Shown in pieces: positions 7,915 through 15,787 of a stretch of DNA of 64,000 nucleotides. The notes below the pieces were generated by a model. That model was not told the origin of the DNA. It saw only the letters and a list, made by a program, of their open reading frames with translations, and did no database searches. Location: NCBI GenBank assembly GCA_964497615.1, contig CAZCEC010000004.1, positions 1 through 64,000 of the forward strand, read 5' to 3'. Numbering within the stretch: position 1 is the first letter of the stretch; each line of letters starts with the position of its first letter. The DNA is from CAZCEC01 sp964497615. GTDB lineage: Bacteria; Chloroflexota; Anaerolineae; Anaerolineales; UBA6663. The translations under genes were made by a program, and so were the position numbers.

Positions 7915-8658
7915 ATGCAAAGCGACAAAGCCGCCCTGCGCGGCGAACCCTCCTACGTCTGGCGCGCCGGGCAGGCCCGCCGCCTGGGCATGATCCGCGC
8001 CGCCGCCCCGCAACTCGCCACCCCCGGCGCGCGCGTGCTGGAGAACGGCTGCGGCCTGGGGCTGTATATCAACCCCTTGCGCGAATTCACCCCGTTCGTC
8101 TTTGGCCTGGAGTACGACTTCGAGCGCGCTGCTGAGGCCGGCCGCCGCCACCCGCCATCGCTCGTCGTCTGCGCGGCAGGCGAGTTCCTGCCCTATCCAG
8201 ATAACTCGTTTGATGTGATGTTGTCCAACGAGGTGATCGAGCACGTGGCCGACGACGGCCTGGCGGCCGCGGAGATGATCCGCGTGCTGCGCCCCGGCGG
8301 GCGGCTGGTGCTCTTCTGCCCCAACCGCTGGTATCCCGTGGAGCAGCACGGCATCTACTGGCGCGGGCGCTACCACTTCGGCAACATCCCCCTGGTCAAC
8401 TACCTGCCCAACCCGCTCCGCAATCGCCTGGCCCCGCACGTCCGCGCCTACACCGCGCGCGGCCTGCGCTGCCTCTTCGCCGGCCTCCCTGCCCGCATCG
8501 TCAACCACACCCGCATCTTCGGCGGCTACGACAACCTCATTGCCCGCCTCGGCCCCCTCGGCCGCCTCCTCCGCGGGGCACTGCAAGCCGCGGAGCGGAC
8601 ACCCCTTAACGTCTTAGGCTTATCCCACCTGCTCGTCGTTGAAAAGACGGAGAACTGA
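7915..8658 (+). CDS. Class I SAM-dependent methyltransferase
   Basis: 247 residues from ATG 7915; a TTG one codon earlier is also possible. It has the Rossmann methyltransferase order: motif I VLENGCGLGLYINPL, acidic motif near GLEYDFERA, motif post-I SLVVCAAGEFLPYPDNSFD, motif II VMLSNEVIEHV, and motif III LRPGGRLVLFCPNRW. This is the Methyltransf_11/25 type. The C-terminal part (about 140-247) carries a hydrophobic, Arg-rich segment seen in methyltransferases acting near membranes or on lipids or sugars. Substrate unknown. Stands alone on the plus strand, convergent with the SDR gene. Confidence 0.85.
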   Translation: MQSDKAALRGEPSYVWRAGQARRLGMIRAAAPQLATPGARVLENGCGLGLYINPLREFTPFVFGLEYDFERAAEAGRRHPPSLVVCAAGEFLPYPDNSFDVMLSNEVIEHVADDGLAAAEMIRVLRPGGRLVLFCPNRWYPVEQHGIYWRGRYHFGNIPLVNYLPNPLRNRLAPHVRAYTARGLRCLFAGLPARIVNHTRIFGGYDNLIARLGPLGRLLRGALQAAERTPLNVLGLSHLLVVEKTEN

Positions 8659-8747
8659 AAGCCCCGCGCACTGGTGCACAATTTCCCTCTGTTTCCTTCA
8701 TTTCCTTCATTTCCCCGGCTTTTCTCCCCTGAGTCCCCCAAGTTACC
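8659..8747. other. Pyrimidine-rich intergenic block between convergent genes
   Basis: On the plus strand it is almost pure C/T with tandem TTTCCTTCA units (8700-8713) and then GAGTCCCCC (8731-8739). A similar block lies at 10951-10982. No gene or clear terminator is visible. Confidence 0.4.
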
Positions 8748-9725
8748 TCAAGCCCCCTCCTTCAGTTCATGCTCCAGCGTCTCCCGCAACCCCTCCCGCA
8801 GCGGCCTCGGCTCGTACCCCAGCTCCCGCCGCGCCTTCGCGTTGCTCCCCAAATAGGTGTTCCCCGCGACCTCGCGCAGATACTCCGCGGTGTACTGCTC
8901 CGGCACCGGCAGGCCCAGCCTCTCCAGCGCGCCCGTGAGCGCCGCCGTCGCCCTCATCATCCACGGCGGCGCGTGCATCTTGGGCGCGGGTACGCCCGTG
9001 ATCTCCTCGGCCGTCTGGTAGAACTCGATCAGTGAGTGCGGCGGCCCGGCAATGATGTAGGTCTCGCCTGGCTTGCCCTTCTCCATCGCCAGGACATGGG
9101 CGCGGGCAATGTCGTCCACGTGCGCCCAGCACATGGCTTGCCGTTGGGGCAGCATGGGTAACTGCCGCTTAAGATACTGCCGGATAGCGACTCGCAAACT
9201 GCTGGTGTCCCCCGGTCCGTAAATCATCCCCGGCTGCACGATCACCAGCGGCAGCCCTTGGCGGATAAATTCATCGGCGATGTCGTGCGCCGCCGCCTTG
9301 GTGCGGTCGTACTCGCTCAGGTGCTTGCCGGTGAACCGGTAGCCCTCGTCCATCATCTTCCCGCGTGTGTCCGAGAACACCGCCAGCGTGCTGGTATACA
9401 CCCCCTTGGGCACGCCGAGTTCGCGCATCACCTCCAGCACGTTGCGCGTGCCGTGCACGTTCACCCGCTCCCCGTCGGACTTGTCTTTGACGCCCACCTT
9501 GTACCACCCGGCCACGTGGAACACGCCATCCGTCCCCGCCATGGGCATGCGCAGGCTCTCCTTGTCCGTCACATCGCCAGGGAACAGCGCCATGCCGATC
9601 GCGGCCAGCGCCGTCGCCTTGGCGGGGTTGCGCACCACCGCATTCACCCCGTGCCCCGCCTCGCGCAGTTGCCGCGCCAGCCGCCCGCCCACAAAGCCGG
9701 TGGCGCCGGTGAGGAAGTATTTCAC
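8748..9725 (-). CDS. NAD(P)-dependent extended SDR (epimerase / dihydroflavonol-reductase-like)
   Basis: 325 residues from a GTG at 9725, which overlaps the stop of the upstream gene (GTGA at 9722-9725). Starts KYFLTGATGFVGGRLA (TGxxGxxG dinucleotide motif) and has the SDR active site: YTSTLAVF then YDRTK (YxxxK). The sequence PGMIYGPGD and the C-terminal GSNAKARRELGYEPRPL are typical of atypical/extended SDRs near dihydroflavonol-4-reductase and hopanoid-associated reductases. Last gene of a three-gene unit with a PEMT-like protein and a Ddn-like flavoprotein. A role in lipid or isoprenoid reduction is inferred from context only. Confidence 0.88.
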   Translation of the reverse strand: MKYFLTGATGFVGGRLARQLREAGHGVNAVVRNPAKATALAAIGMALFPGDVTDKESLRMPMAGTDGVFHVAGWYKVGVKDKSDGERVNVHGTRNVLEVMRELGVPKGVYTSTLAVFSDTRGKMMDEGYRFTGKHLSEYDRTKAAAHDIADEFIRQGLPLVIVQPGMIYGPGDTSSLRVAIRQYLKRQLPMLPQRQAMCWAHVDDIARAHVLAMEKGKPGETYIIAGPPHSLIEFYQTAEEITGVPAPKMHAPPWMMRATAALTGALERLGLPVPEQYTAEYLREVAGNTYLGSNAKARRELGYEPRPLREGLRETLEHELKEGA

Positions 9726-10399
9726 GTCTTTGGACTCCCATACAGATACCGGATATCCGGCAACTCCGTCGCGTAGTAATGCACCCAAATATAAGCATGG
9801 TTGAAGGCCGCTGCCAGCAGCGCCGCCTGCGACAGCAGCAGCAGCCCCGGCACCCACAGCGCCAGGAACCCGAATGTGTACATCCCGTTGCTCGTAAACC
9901 GGAAGATGCCCTGCTTCACGAATGGCTTGCCACGGTAGGCCGGGTCAAAGTGGTCGATCCCGTATGCCCGCTCGATCCCGAAATATCGCGCTACCGAGTA
10001 GAACAGGTACAGGGCCGGCAGCAGCAGCACCGCCGCCAGCACATAGGCCAGCGCCGGGCTCAGCGGCAGCGTGCCGCGGTTGGCAATGCCCAACCCGATA
10101 ATGGTCAGCAGCCGCCCCACGAACAGGACCGAGAACCCCGCCTGATACAGCCGAAACCCGCGCGCCCGCCCCAGCGCGCCGCTCACCGCCCCGCGCGTTA
10201 GCTCCAGCCGCCACACCAGCCACACATACACCTGGTGCACGATGGGCGTCGCCACCGCGATGACCAGCCACCCCGTCGTGGACAGCCCCCACCAACTCCC
10301 TGCCAGCACGTCGCCGCCCACCCGCGCCGCCACTGCCACGACTGCCAGCAGTGCCGCCAGGGCCACGATATGCAGGGCCTGCCCCTTGAACAGCGTCAT
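9722..10399 (-). CDS. Membrane methyltransferase-like protein (PEMT / isoprenylcysteine methyltransferase fold)
   Basis: 225 residues with five to six hydrophobic helices. The C-terminal half has the conserved block RFTSNGMYTFGFLALWVPGLL followed by HAYIWVHYYATELPDIRYLYG, the SAM-binding signature region of phospholipid/isoprenylcysteine methyltransferases (an Asn-x-Met-Tyr and an E-x-P-D-x-x-Tyr-Gly segment). Probably methylates a membrane lipid or prenyl-like compound. Its ATG overlaps the stop of the Ddn-like gene by 4 bases and its stop overlaps the SDR start by 4 bases, so the three are one translational unit. Confidence 0.8.
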   Translation of the reverse strand: MTLFKGQALHIVALAALLAVVAVAARVGGDVLAGSWWGLSTTGWLVIAVATPIVHQVYVWLVWRLELTRGAVSGALGRARGFRLYQAGFSVLFVGRLLTIIGLGIANRGTLPLSPALAYVLAAVLLLPALYLFYSVARYFGIERAYGIDHFDPAYRGKPFVKQGIFRFTSNGMYTFGFLALWVPGLLLLSQAALLAAAFNHAYIWVHYYATELPDIRYLYGSPKT

Positions 10400-10899
10400 C
10401 TCGCCTCTCCTGCCTCGCTATCGTCCTGCCGGGGCACAAACGCCACGATTGGTATCCGCTCGGCCAGCCGCCGGCACTCCGGCATCGTCCCCTCCACCCG
10501 CTCCCCCGTCACCAGCCGTATGATCTCGTGAAACGCCGCCGGGTGATCGGTCGCGTACACATACAACTCCTGCGCTCCGTCTTCCACCGGCAGCACCTCC
10601 GCCCGCACCGCCCACGTCTTCGTCCCCATCGTGATCTTGGCCTCCGGCCGCGCCTGGAGATTGCGAAACCAGTCCGCCCGGTCGCCCCACGCCGCCGCCA
10701 CCAGCACCGCCCCCGTGTCCGCGTCCCGCCGCATCACTTCAATCACCGTGTCGTGCGCCTTGCCCGTCTGCCGGCCGGTGTGCGTCAGCAGCAGAAAGCG
10801 CCGCCCCAACAGCCACCCCAGCCGCAGCCGGTACAACGCCACTGGCAACCGCAGCAACAGGCGCAGCAGGCCGCGTGGTGAGTGTTCAGTATGTAGCAT
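10396..10899 (-). CDS. Nitroreductase/deazaflavin (F420)-dependent oxidoreductase, Ddn family
   Basis: 167 residues from ATG 10899 (a TTG at 10908 is also in frame). FLLLTHTGRQTGKAHDTVIEV and the later VLVAAAWGDRADWFRNLQARPEAKITMG are the hallmark blocks of the split-barrel Ddn family, which binds coenzyme F420 (some members bind other flavins or haem). An F420-dependent reductase next to a PEMT-like methylase and an SDR points to reduction of a lipid or quinone-like substrate. That is inferred from context. First gene of the operon. Confidence 0.85.
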   Translation of the reverse strand: MLHTEHSPRGLLRLLLRLPVALYRLRLGWLLGRRFLLLTHTGRQTGKAHDTVIEVMRRDADTGAVLVAAAWGDRADWFRNLQARPEAKITMGTKTWAVRAEVLPVEDGAQELYVYATDHPAAFHEIIRLVTGERVEGTMPECRRLAERIPIVAFVPRQDDSEAGEAR

Positions 10900-10992
10900 A
10901 AGCAACAAGTAGCGGCGATGGCATTCCGCCCCTTATACCCTTCCGAATCTCCTTCATTTCTCCCATCTTCCTCGAGTCCCCCGCCTCCGTGG

Positions 10993-10998
10993 TACCAT
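10993..10998 (+). promoter_or_regulatory. -10 element giving a leaderless PBP mRNA
   Basis: TACCAT, then 6 nt, then GTG at 11005. Matches the spacing of the other leaderless starts in the window. Confidence 0.45.
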
Positions 10999-11004
10999 TC
11001 CCCC

Positions 11005-14000
11005 GTGGCCTCCACCACCGACCTCATCCGTCGCCGCCAGGCCCGCCGCGCCCTCGCCCGGCAGGGCACGCGCCGCGTGGCGCGCGGGTTGGCGGGCAGC
11101 GCCGCCATGGTGGCCGCCGCCGTCCTGCTCAGCCTGGCGGCCGTGGGCGGGGTGCTGGCCGGCGTCTATGCCTACTATACTCGCGACCTGCCCTCCGCCG
11201 AAACCCTCCAGGCCGCCTTCAACCCCCTCACCAGCGAGTTCTTCCAGACCACCCAGATTTACGACCGCACCGACACCCACCTGCTCTACGAGGTCATCGA
11301 CCCGCGCGGCGGCGACCGGCAGTACATGGCCTACGCCGAACTGCCCCAGACCATCATCAGCGCCACCGTCGCCATTGAAGACCACAGCTTCTTCACCAAC
11401 CCCGGCTACGACCTCATCGGCATCACCCGCGCCCTCATTTCCAACCTGCGCGGCGAGGCCATCCAGGGCGGCTCGTCCATCACCCAGCAGCTCGTCAAGA
11501 ACACCCTCATCCCCTTCGAGCAGCGCGCCGAGCGCTCCTACTCGCGCAAGATCCGCGAAATCCTGCTCGCCGCCGAGATCACCCGCCAATACTCCAAGGA
11601 GCAGATCCTGGAGTGGTATCTCAACACCAACTTCTACGGCAACCTGGCCTATGGCATCGACGCCGCCTCGCTCGTCTATTTCGGCAAGCACGCCAGCGAG
11701 TTGAACCTGGCCGAGGCCGCGCTGCTGGCCGCCATCCCGCAGTCGCCGGGCCTCAACCCCATCGCCGAGCCGGAGGCCGCCTTCCAGCGCCAGGCGGTTG
11801 TGCTCCAGACCATGCTGGCCGAGGGCTTCATCACCGCCGAAGCCGCCATCGCCGCGCAGACCACGCCCATCACCATCCAGCCGCCCGCCCGCCGTTTCGA
11901 TATCCTCGCCCCCCACTTCGCTGTGATGGCCCGGCAGCAGGTGGTAGATTTGCTGGACGGCCTCGGCCAAGACGGCGAGGACCTCGTCAACCGCGGCGGC
12001 CTGCGCATCGTCACCAGCCTCGATCTTGAGCTTCAACACCAGGCCGAATGCGTCGTCCGCACGCAGATCGCCCGCCTCAGCGGCGCCGACCCCAACCTCG
12101 TCATCCCCGCCGAGGACCTCACCGGCCAGGGCAGCGCCCCTTGCGTGGCCGCCGCTGACCTACCACCCTTGGGCGAGAACGACATCGGCGTGGACCACCA
12201 CGTTACCAACGCCGCCACCGTCGTGCTCCGGCCCGACACCGGCGAAATCCTGGCCCTGGTTGGTTCGGTGGACTACTGGAACGAGTCGATCTCTGGCGCG
12301 TTCAACATCGCCGTGGACGGCCTGCGCCAGCCCGGTTCGGCCTTCAAGCCCTTCACCTATCTGGAGGCCTTCCGCACCGGCGCCTACAACCCGGCCACGA
12401 TGATCCTGGATATCCCCAGCACCTTCATCCAGCCCAACGGTGAGCCTTACGTCCCCGAGAACTACGACCGCGCTTTTCATGGCCCCGTCAGCCTGCGCGT
12501 GGCCCTGGCCCGCAGCTACAACATCCCCGCCGTCAAGACCATCAACGACGTCGGCGTGGACAACGTCATCCGTCTGGCCCACCACCTGGGCATCAACAGC
12601 CTCGACACCGGGCAGTACGGCCTGGCCCTGACCCTCGGCGGCGGCGAGGTCACCCTGCTGGACATGACCTACGCCTTCAGCGTGCTGGCGAACATGGGCG
12701 TCATGGCCGGCCAGCCGGTGCCCATCGAAGACCAGCGCCCCGGCTACCGCCAACTCGATCCGGTTGCCATCTTGCGCATCACCAACCGGGACGGAGAAGT
12801 GCTCTATCAGCGCGACGCGCCGCAGACCCGCGCCATCCTCAGCCCGGACCTGCCCTACCTCATCAACCACGTCCTGGCCGACAATGAGGCCCGCGTGGCC
12901 GCCTTTGGCCGCGGCAACCCGCTGGAACTGGCCGACCGGCCCGCCGCCGCCAAGACCGGCACCACCAACGACTTCCACGACAACTGGACCATCGGCTACG
13001 TGCCCCGGCTGGCGGTGGGCGTGTGGGTGGGCAATGCCGACAACGCGCCCATGCAGTCGGTCACCGGCCTCACCGGCGCCGCCCCCATCTGGCACGCCCT
13101 GATGACCCATGCCGTCCACGCCCTGGAACTGCCCACCCTGGGCTGGGCGGCGCCGCCCAACATCGTCATCATGAGCGTGTGCGAGCCCTCCGGCCTGCGC
13201 CCCACCGCCTACTGCCGCCAGACGCGCGAGGAAGTCTTCGCCGCCGGCACCGAACCCTCCGCCCCCGACAACATCTGGCTGCCCGTCGCCATCAACCGCG
13301 AGACCGGCAAGCGCGCCACAGCCTGCACCCCGCCCGAACTCATCGAGCAGCGCTACTACCAGGTGCTGCCGCCCGAGGCCGCCGACTGGGTGCGCGCTGC
13401 CGGCCTGGAGCAGCCGCCCACCGAATACGACGCCTTCGCCGGCACCTGCCAGGCCACCGGCGATGCGCAGATCACCTCGCCCACACCCTTCGCCTACGTC
13501 CACGGCATCGTGGATATCCTCGGCACCGCGCGCGGCGAGAACTTCGCTTTCTTCCGCGTCCAGGCCGGCCCCGGCCTCTTCCCGCAGACCTGGACCCAGA
13601 TCGAGGGCGACCGGGGCGAGCAAATCGAAAACGGCCGGCTCCAAACCTGGCACACGGCCGGCCTCGATGGCCTCTATTCAATTCAACTCGTCGTGGTGAA
13701 GAACGACCCGAACGGCGGGCCCTTTATCTTTGAGACTTCTACCATCCAGGTGACGGTGGATAATCAGCCCCCCAGCGTCAGCCTGCTTACCCCTGTGGAC
13801 GGCGAGACCTTCGCCCTGGATGACGACTCCATCGTCATCCAGCCTCAGGCCCAGGACAACCTCTCGTTGGCGCGGGTGGTCATCTATGTGGACGGTGTGG
13901 CGGTCAGCACCGCCACCGTGCCGCCCTATTCCACCCGCTGGCGCGTCACTGGGCCTGGCCCGCACACCCTCCAGGTCCGCGCCTACGACGCCGCCGGCAA

Positions 14001-14043
14001 CGTGGCCGACAGCCCCCAAATCACCATTACCGTTGAGGAGTAG
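11005..14043 (+). CDS. Class A (bifunctional) penicillin-binding protein with C-terminal Ig-like domain
   Basis: 1012 residues from GTG 11005, chosen because TACCAT ends 6 nt before it and the upstream frame is low-complexity. One membrane anchor (about 33-57). The glycosyltransferase 51 domain has Glu125 (AIEDHSFF), GGSSITQQLVKN and RKIREILLAAEI. The transpeptidase domain has Ser445 in GSAFKP (SxxK), S504-Y-N (SxN) and K650-T-G (KTG). It polymerises and cross-links peptidoglycan on the outer face of the membrane. After the transpeptidase there is a Pro-rich region and an Ig-like beta-sandwich (about 915-1012: PPSVSLLTPVDGETF ... HTLQVRAYDAAGNV), which may bind carbohydrate or wall. Confidence 0.95.
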   Translation: MASTTDLIRRRQARRALARQGTRRVARGLAGSAAMVAAAVLLSLAAVGGVLAGVYAYYTRDLPSAETLQAAFNPLTSEFFQTTQIYDRTDTHLLYEVIDPRGGDRQYMAYAELPQTIISATVAIEDHSFFTNPGYDLIGITRALISNLRGEAIQGGSSITQQLVKNTLIPFEQRAERSYSRKIREILLAAEITRQYSKEQILEWYLNTNFYGNLAYGIDAASLVYFGKHASELNLAEAALLAAIPQSPGLNPIAEPEAAFQRQAVVLQTMLAEGFITAEAAIAAQTTPITIQPPARRFDILAPHFAVMARQQVVDLLDGLGQDGEDLVNRGGLRIVTSLDLELQHQAECVVRTQIARLSGADPNLVIPAEDLTGQGSAPCVAAADLPPLGENDIGVDHHVTNAATVVLRPDTGEILALVGSVDYWNESISGAFNIAVDGLRQPGSAFKPFTYLEAFRTGAYNPATMILDIPSTFIQPNGEPYVPENYDRAFHGPVSLRVALARSYNIPAVKTINDVGVDNVIRLAHHLGINSLDTGQYGLALTLGGGEVTLLDMTYAFSVLANMGVMAGQPVPIEDQRPGYRQLDPVAILRITNRDGEVLYQRDAPQTRAILSPDLPYLINHVLADNEARVAAFGRGNPLELADRPAAAKTGTTNDFHDNWTIGYVPRLAVGVWVGNADNAPMQSVTGLTGAAPIWHALMTHAVHALELPTLGWAAPPNIVIMSVCEPSGLRPTAYCRQTREEVFAAGTEPSAPDNIWLPVAINRETGKRATACTPPELIEQRYYQVLPPEAADWVRAAGLEQPPTEYDAFAGTCQATGDAQITSPTPFAYVHGIVDILGTARGENFAFFRVQAGPGLFPQTWTQIEGDRGEQIENGRLQTWHTAGLDGLYSIQLVVVKNDPNGGPFIFETSTIQVTVDNQPPSVSLLTPVDGETFALDDDSIVIQPQAQDNLSLARVVIYVDGVAVSTATVPPYSTRWRVTGPGPHTLQVRAYDAAGNVADSPQITITVEE

Positions 14044-14050
14044 GCCGTCC

Positions 14051-14401
14051 TTAACCGCTCTTCAGCCTCAGCCCCCAACTCCGCGCAATCGGTATCGCAA
14101 ACAAGATGCCGGTGTGCGGCTCGTCCAGCGGTCCCACGATCTTCTCCGTGGCCCGCGCCAGGTCGTCCAAATTCACGTCGTCGGCCACCACCGACCAGAC
14201 CGTGCGATGGTGCGACTCGGTGGAGTCCAGCAGGTCGTGGACGGAGGGAAACAGCGGGATGTCGTCGCGCCAGCTTTGCGCCCGGTGCAGCCCGGTCGAG
14301 TCGAAGATCGTCGCGTCGCGCACCCCAAGTTCCTGCCACGCATCCATCACCTCCCAGATGCGGGCCGGGTCATCCAGAATGGCCACCATGAGCACAGGCA
14401 T
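14051..14401 (-). CDS. Small PII-like / ferredoxin-fold protein coupled to the antiporter
   Basis: 116 residues. MPVLMVAILDDPARIWEVMDAWQELGVRDATIFDSTGL has the beta-alpha-beta opening of PII/CutA-like trimers. A variable loop with HHRTVWSVVADD follows and then a second beta-alpha-beta unit (DLARATEKIVG... HTGILFAIPIARSWGL). It starts 3 nt after the antiporter stop, so translation should be coupled. PII-like proteins such as SbtB sit next to transporters and regulate them through bound nucleotides. A similar role here is an inference from fold and neighbourhood. Canonical T-loop motifs are not recognisable. Confidence 0.6.
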   Translation of the reverse strand: MPVLMVAILDDPARIWEVMDAWQELGVRDATIFDSTGLHRAQSWRDDIPLFPSVHDLLDSTESHHRTVWSVVADDVNLDDLARATEKIVGPLDEPHTGILFAIPIARSWGLRLKSG

Positions 14402-14404
14402 GTG

Positions 14405-15625
14405 TTAGTCTCCTTTGCCCGCCGCAGCCTGCGCGCCGCGGCTCTCCCGATTGTAAGCCCAGCGCAGCATCAGCGGCGTCACCAGGGTGGTCACCAGCAC
14501 CACCAGGACAATCTCCGCGAAGACGACCGAATCGATCAATCCTTGCGCCAGTCCCACGCTCGCCACGATCAACCCCACCTCGCCGCGCGACACCATGCCG
14601 ATGCCCAGGCGCAGCGCCTCGCCGCGGTTCAGCCCTCCCCACCGGGCCCCCAGGCCGCTGCCCACGATCTTGCTCACAATCGCGATCACCACCAGCAGCA
14701 CCCCAAACAGCAGGCCCGATCCGATCACCTCCCGCGCGTCCGCCTGCAACCCGATGCTCACAAAGAAAAGCGGCACCAGGAAGCCATAGGTGAGAGCCGA
14801 AAAGCTGTGCTCGATCTCCTGCCGCAGCGGCGAGCGCGCGAACGCCAACCCCACCAGGAACGCTCCTGTGATAGCGGCGATGCCGCCCACCACCTCTGCC
14901 GCCCAGGCAAACAGCAGCACCGCCACGATGCTAAAGGATACCAAGCCCTGCGCAATCGGCCAACGGCTGATCACGCGTAACAGGCGCGGGATGACCAGGA
15001 ACCCCACGGCTCCGGCCACCACCAGATAGCCCGCCATGCGCCCCAACACCACCAGCACCTCGCCCGCGCCCCCGGCGGCCCCGCCGCCAAGCGCCAGAAA
15101 GATCGACAGCACCAGAATCACCAGGATATCGTCGAACACCGCGGCGCCCAACAGGGTCAGGCCCTCGCGGCGGCGCAGCACTTTCAATTCCATCAAGGTC
15201 TGCGCCGAAATGCTCACCGAGGTGGCGCTCAGCACAATGCCCAGGAACAACGCTTCTTCCGCCGAGTAGCCAAACCCCAGCGCCAAGCCCAACCCCAACC
15301 CCATCGGCACCACCACGCCCAAGAACCCGGCCAGCGCCGCCGCGCGCCCGGTCTTGGCCATTTCGTCCAGTTCGATTTCCAGCCCGGCTAGGAACATCAG
15401 GAACACCACGCCCAGTTCCGCCAGGTGGATGATCTGGTCGCCCAAGTGCTCGTCGGTGAACCAGCTCAGGTGAAAGAAATCAATCAGGGTGGGGCCCAGC
15501 AGCACGCCCACCAGCAGTTCGCCCAGCACCCCCGGCTGGCCCAAGCGTTTGCTCACCAGACCGCCCAGGCGCGCCGCGCCGATCAGCAGGCCAATGGCGA
15601 GGATAAATTGCAGGAAGGCCGACAC
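14405..15625 (-). CDS. Cation:proton antiporter, CPA2 (Kef/NapA) family
   Basis: 406 residues from GTG 15625, with GAGGTGA just upstream; an ATG 12 nt further up is possible. Twelve to thirteen membrane helices. Family features: GVLLGPTLIDFF, the LAELGVVFLMFLAGLEIELDEM block (ion-site region), GIVLSATSVSIS, and ISGGVGLIVAS-like GEVGLIVASVG near the end. It lacks the TrkA-N nucleotide-binding tail of full Kef channels, as in NapA/GerN-type Na+(K+)/H+ antiporters. Function: exchange of Na+ or K+ for H+ across the cytoplasmic membrane. The PII-like protein follows directly. Confidence 0.9.
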   Translation of the reverse strand: MSAFLQFILAIGLLIGAARLGGLVSKRLGQPGVLGELLVGVLLGPTLIDFFHLSWFTDEHLGDQIIHLAELGVVFLMFLAGLEIELDEMAKTGRAAALAGFLGVVVPMGLGLGLALGFGYSAEEALFLGIVLSATSVSISAQTLMELKVLRRREGLTLLGAAVFDDILVILVLSIFLALGGGAAGGAGEVLVVLGRMAGYLVVAGAVGFLVIPRLLRVISRWPIAQGLVSFSIVAVLLFAWAAEVVGGIAAITGAFLVGLAFARSPLRQEIEHSFSALTYGFLVPLFFVSIGLQADAREVIGSGLLFGVLLVVIAIVSKIVGSGLGARWGGLNRGEALRLGIGMVSRGEVGLIVASVGLAQGLIDSVVFAEIVLVVLVTTLVTPLMLRWAYNRESRGAQAAAGKGD

Positions 15626-15740
15626 AGGTCACCTCATTTCAAACATGTATTCATGTGGGCTGCCACAGGGAAACGCCGCGCCCCGGCCCAGGCCGCATCG
15701 CGATTAGGGTACAAGTATACGAGACGTTTTGGCCCCCGAA

Positions 15741-15761
15741 CCTTAAATCGACCTTAAATCG
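15741..15761 (+). promoter_or_regulatory. Two 10-bp direct repeats with 11-bp period (putative SARP operator)
   Basis: CCTTAAATCG occurs at 15741-15750 and again at 15752-15761. The repeats lie 15 bp upstream of the -10 of the SARP gene, over its -35 region. SARP-type regulators bind tandem repeats spaced by 11 bp (one helical turn), so this may be an autoregulatory site. Confidence 0.5.
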
Positions 15762-15775
15762 GCGCGGCCTCATGC

Positions 15776-15781
15776 TACAAT
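15776..15781 (+). promoter_or_regulatory. -10 element giving a leaderless SARP-gene mRNA
   Basis: TACAAT, 6 nt, then GTG at 15788. No Shine-Dalgarno. Confidence 0.55.
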
Positions 15782-15787
15782 CGCCGT

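Noticed and set aside
12160..13653. 497-codon minus-strand frame inside the PBP gene
   Set aside because: Antisense shadow; the PBP motifs are on the plus strand.
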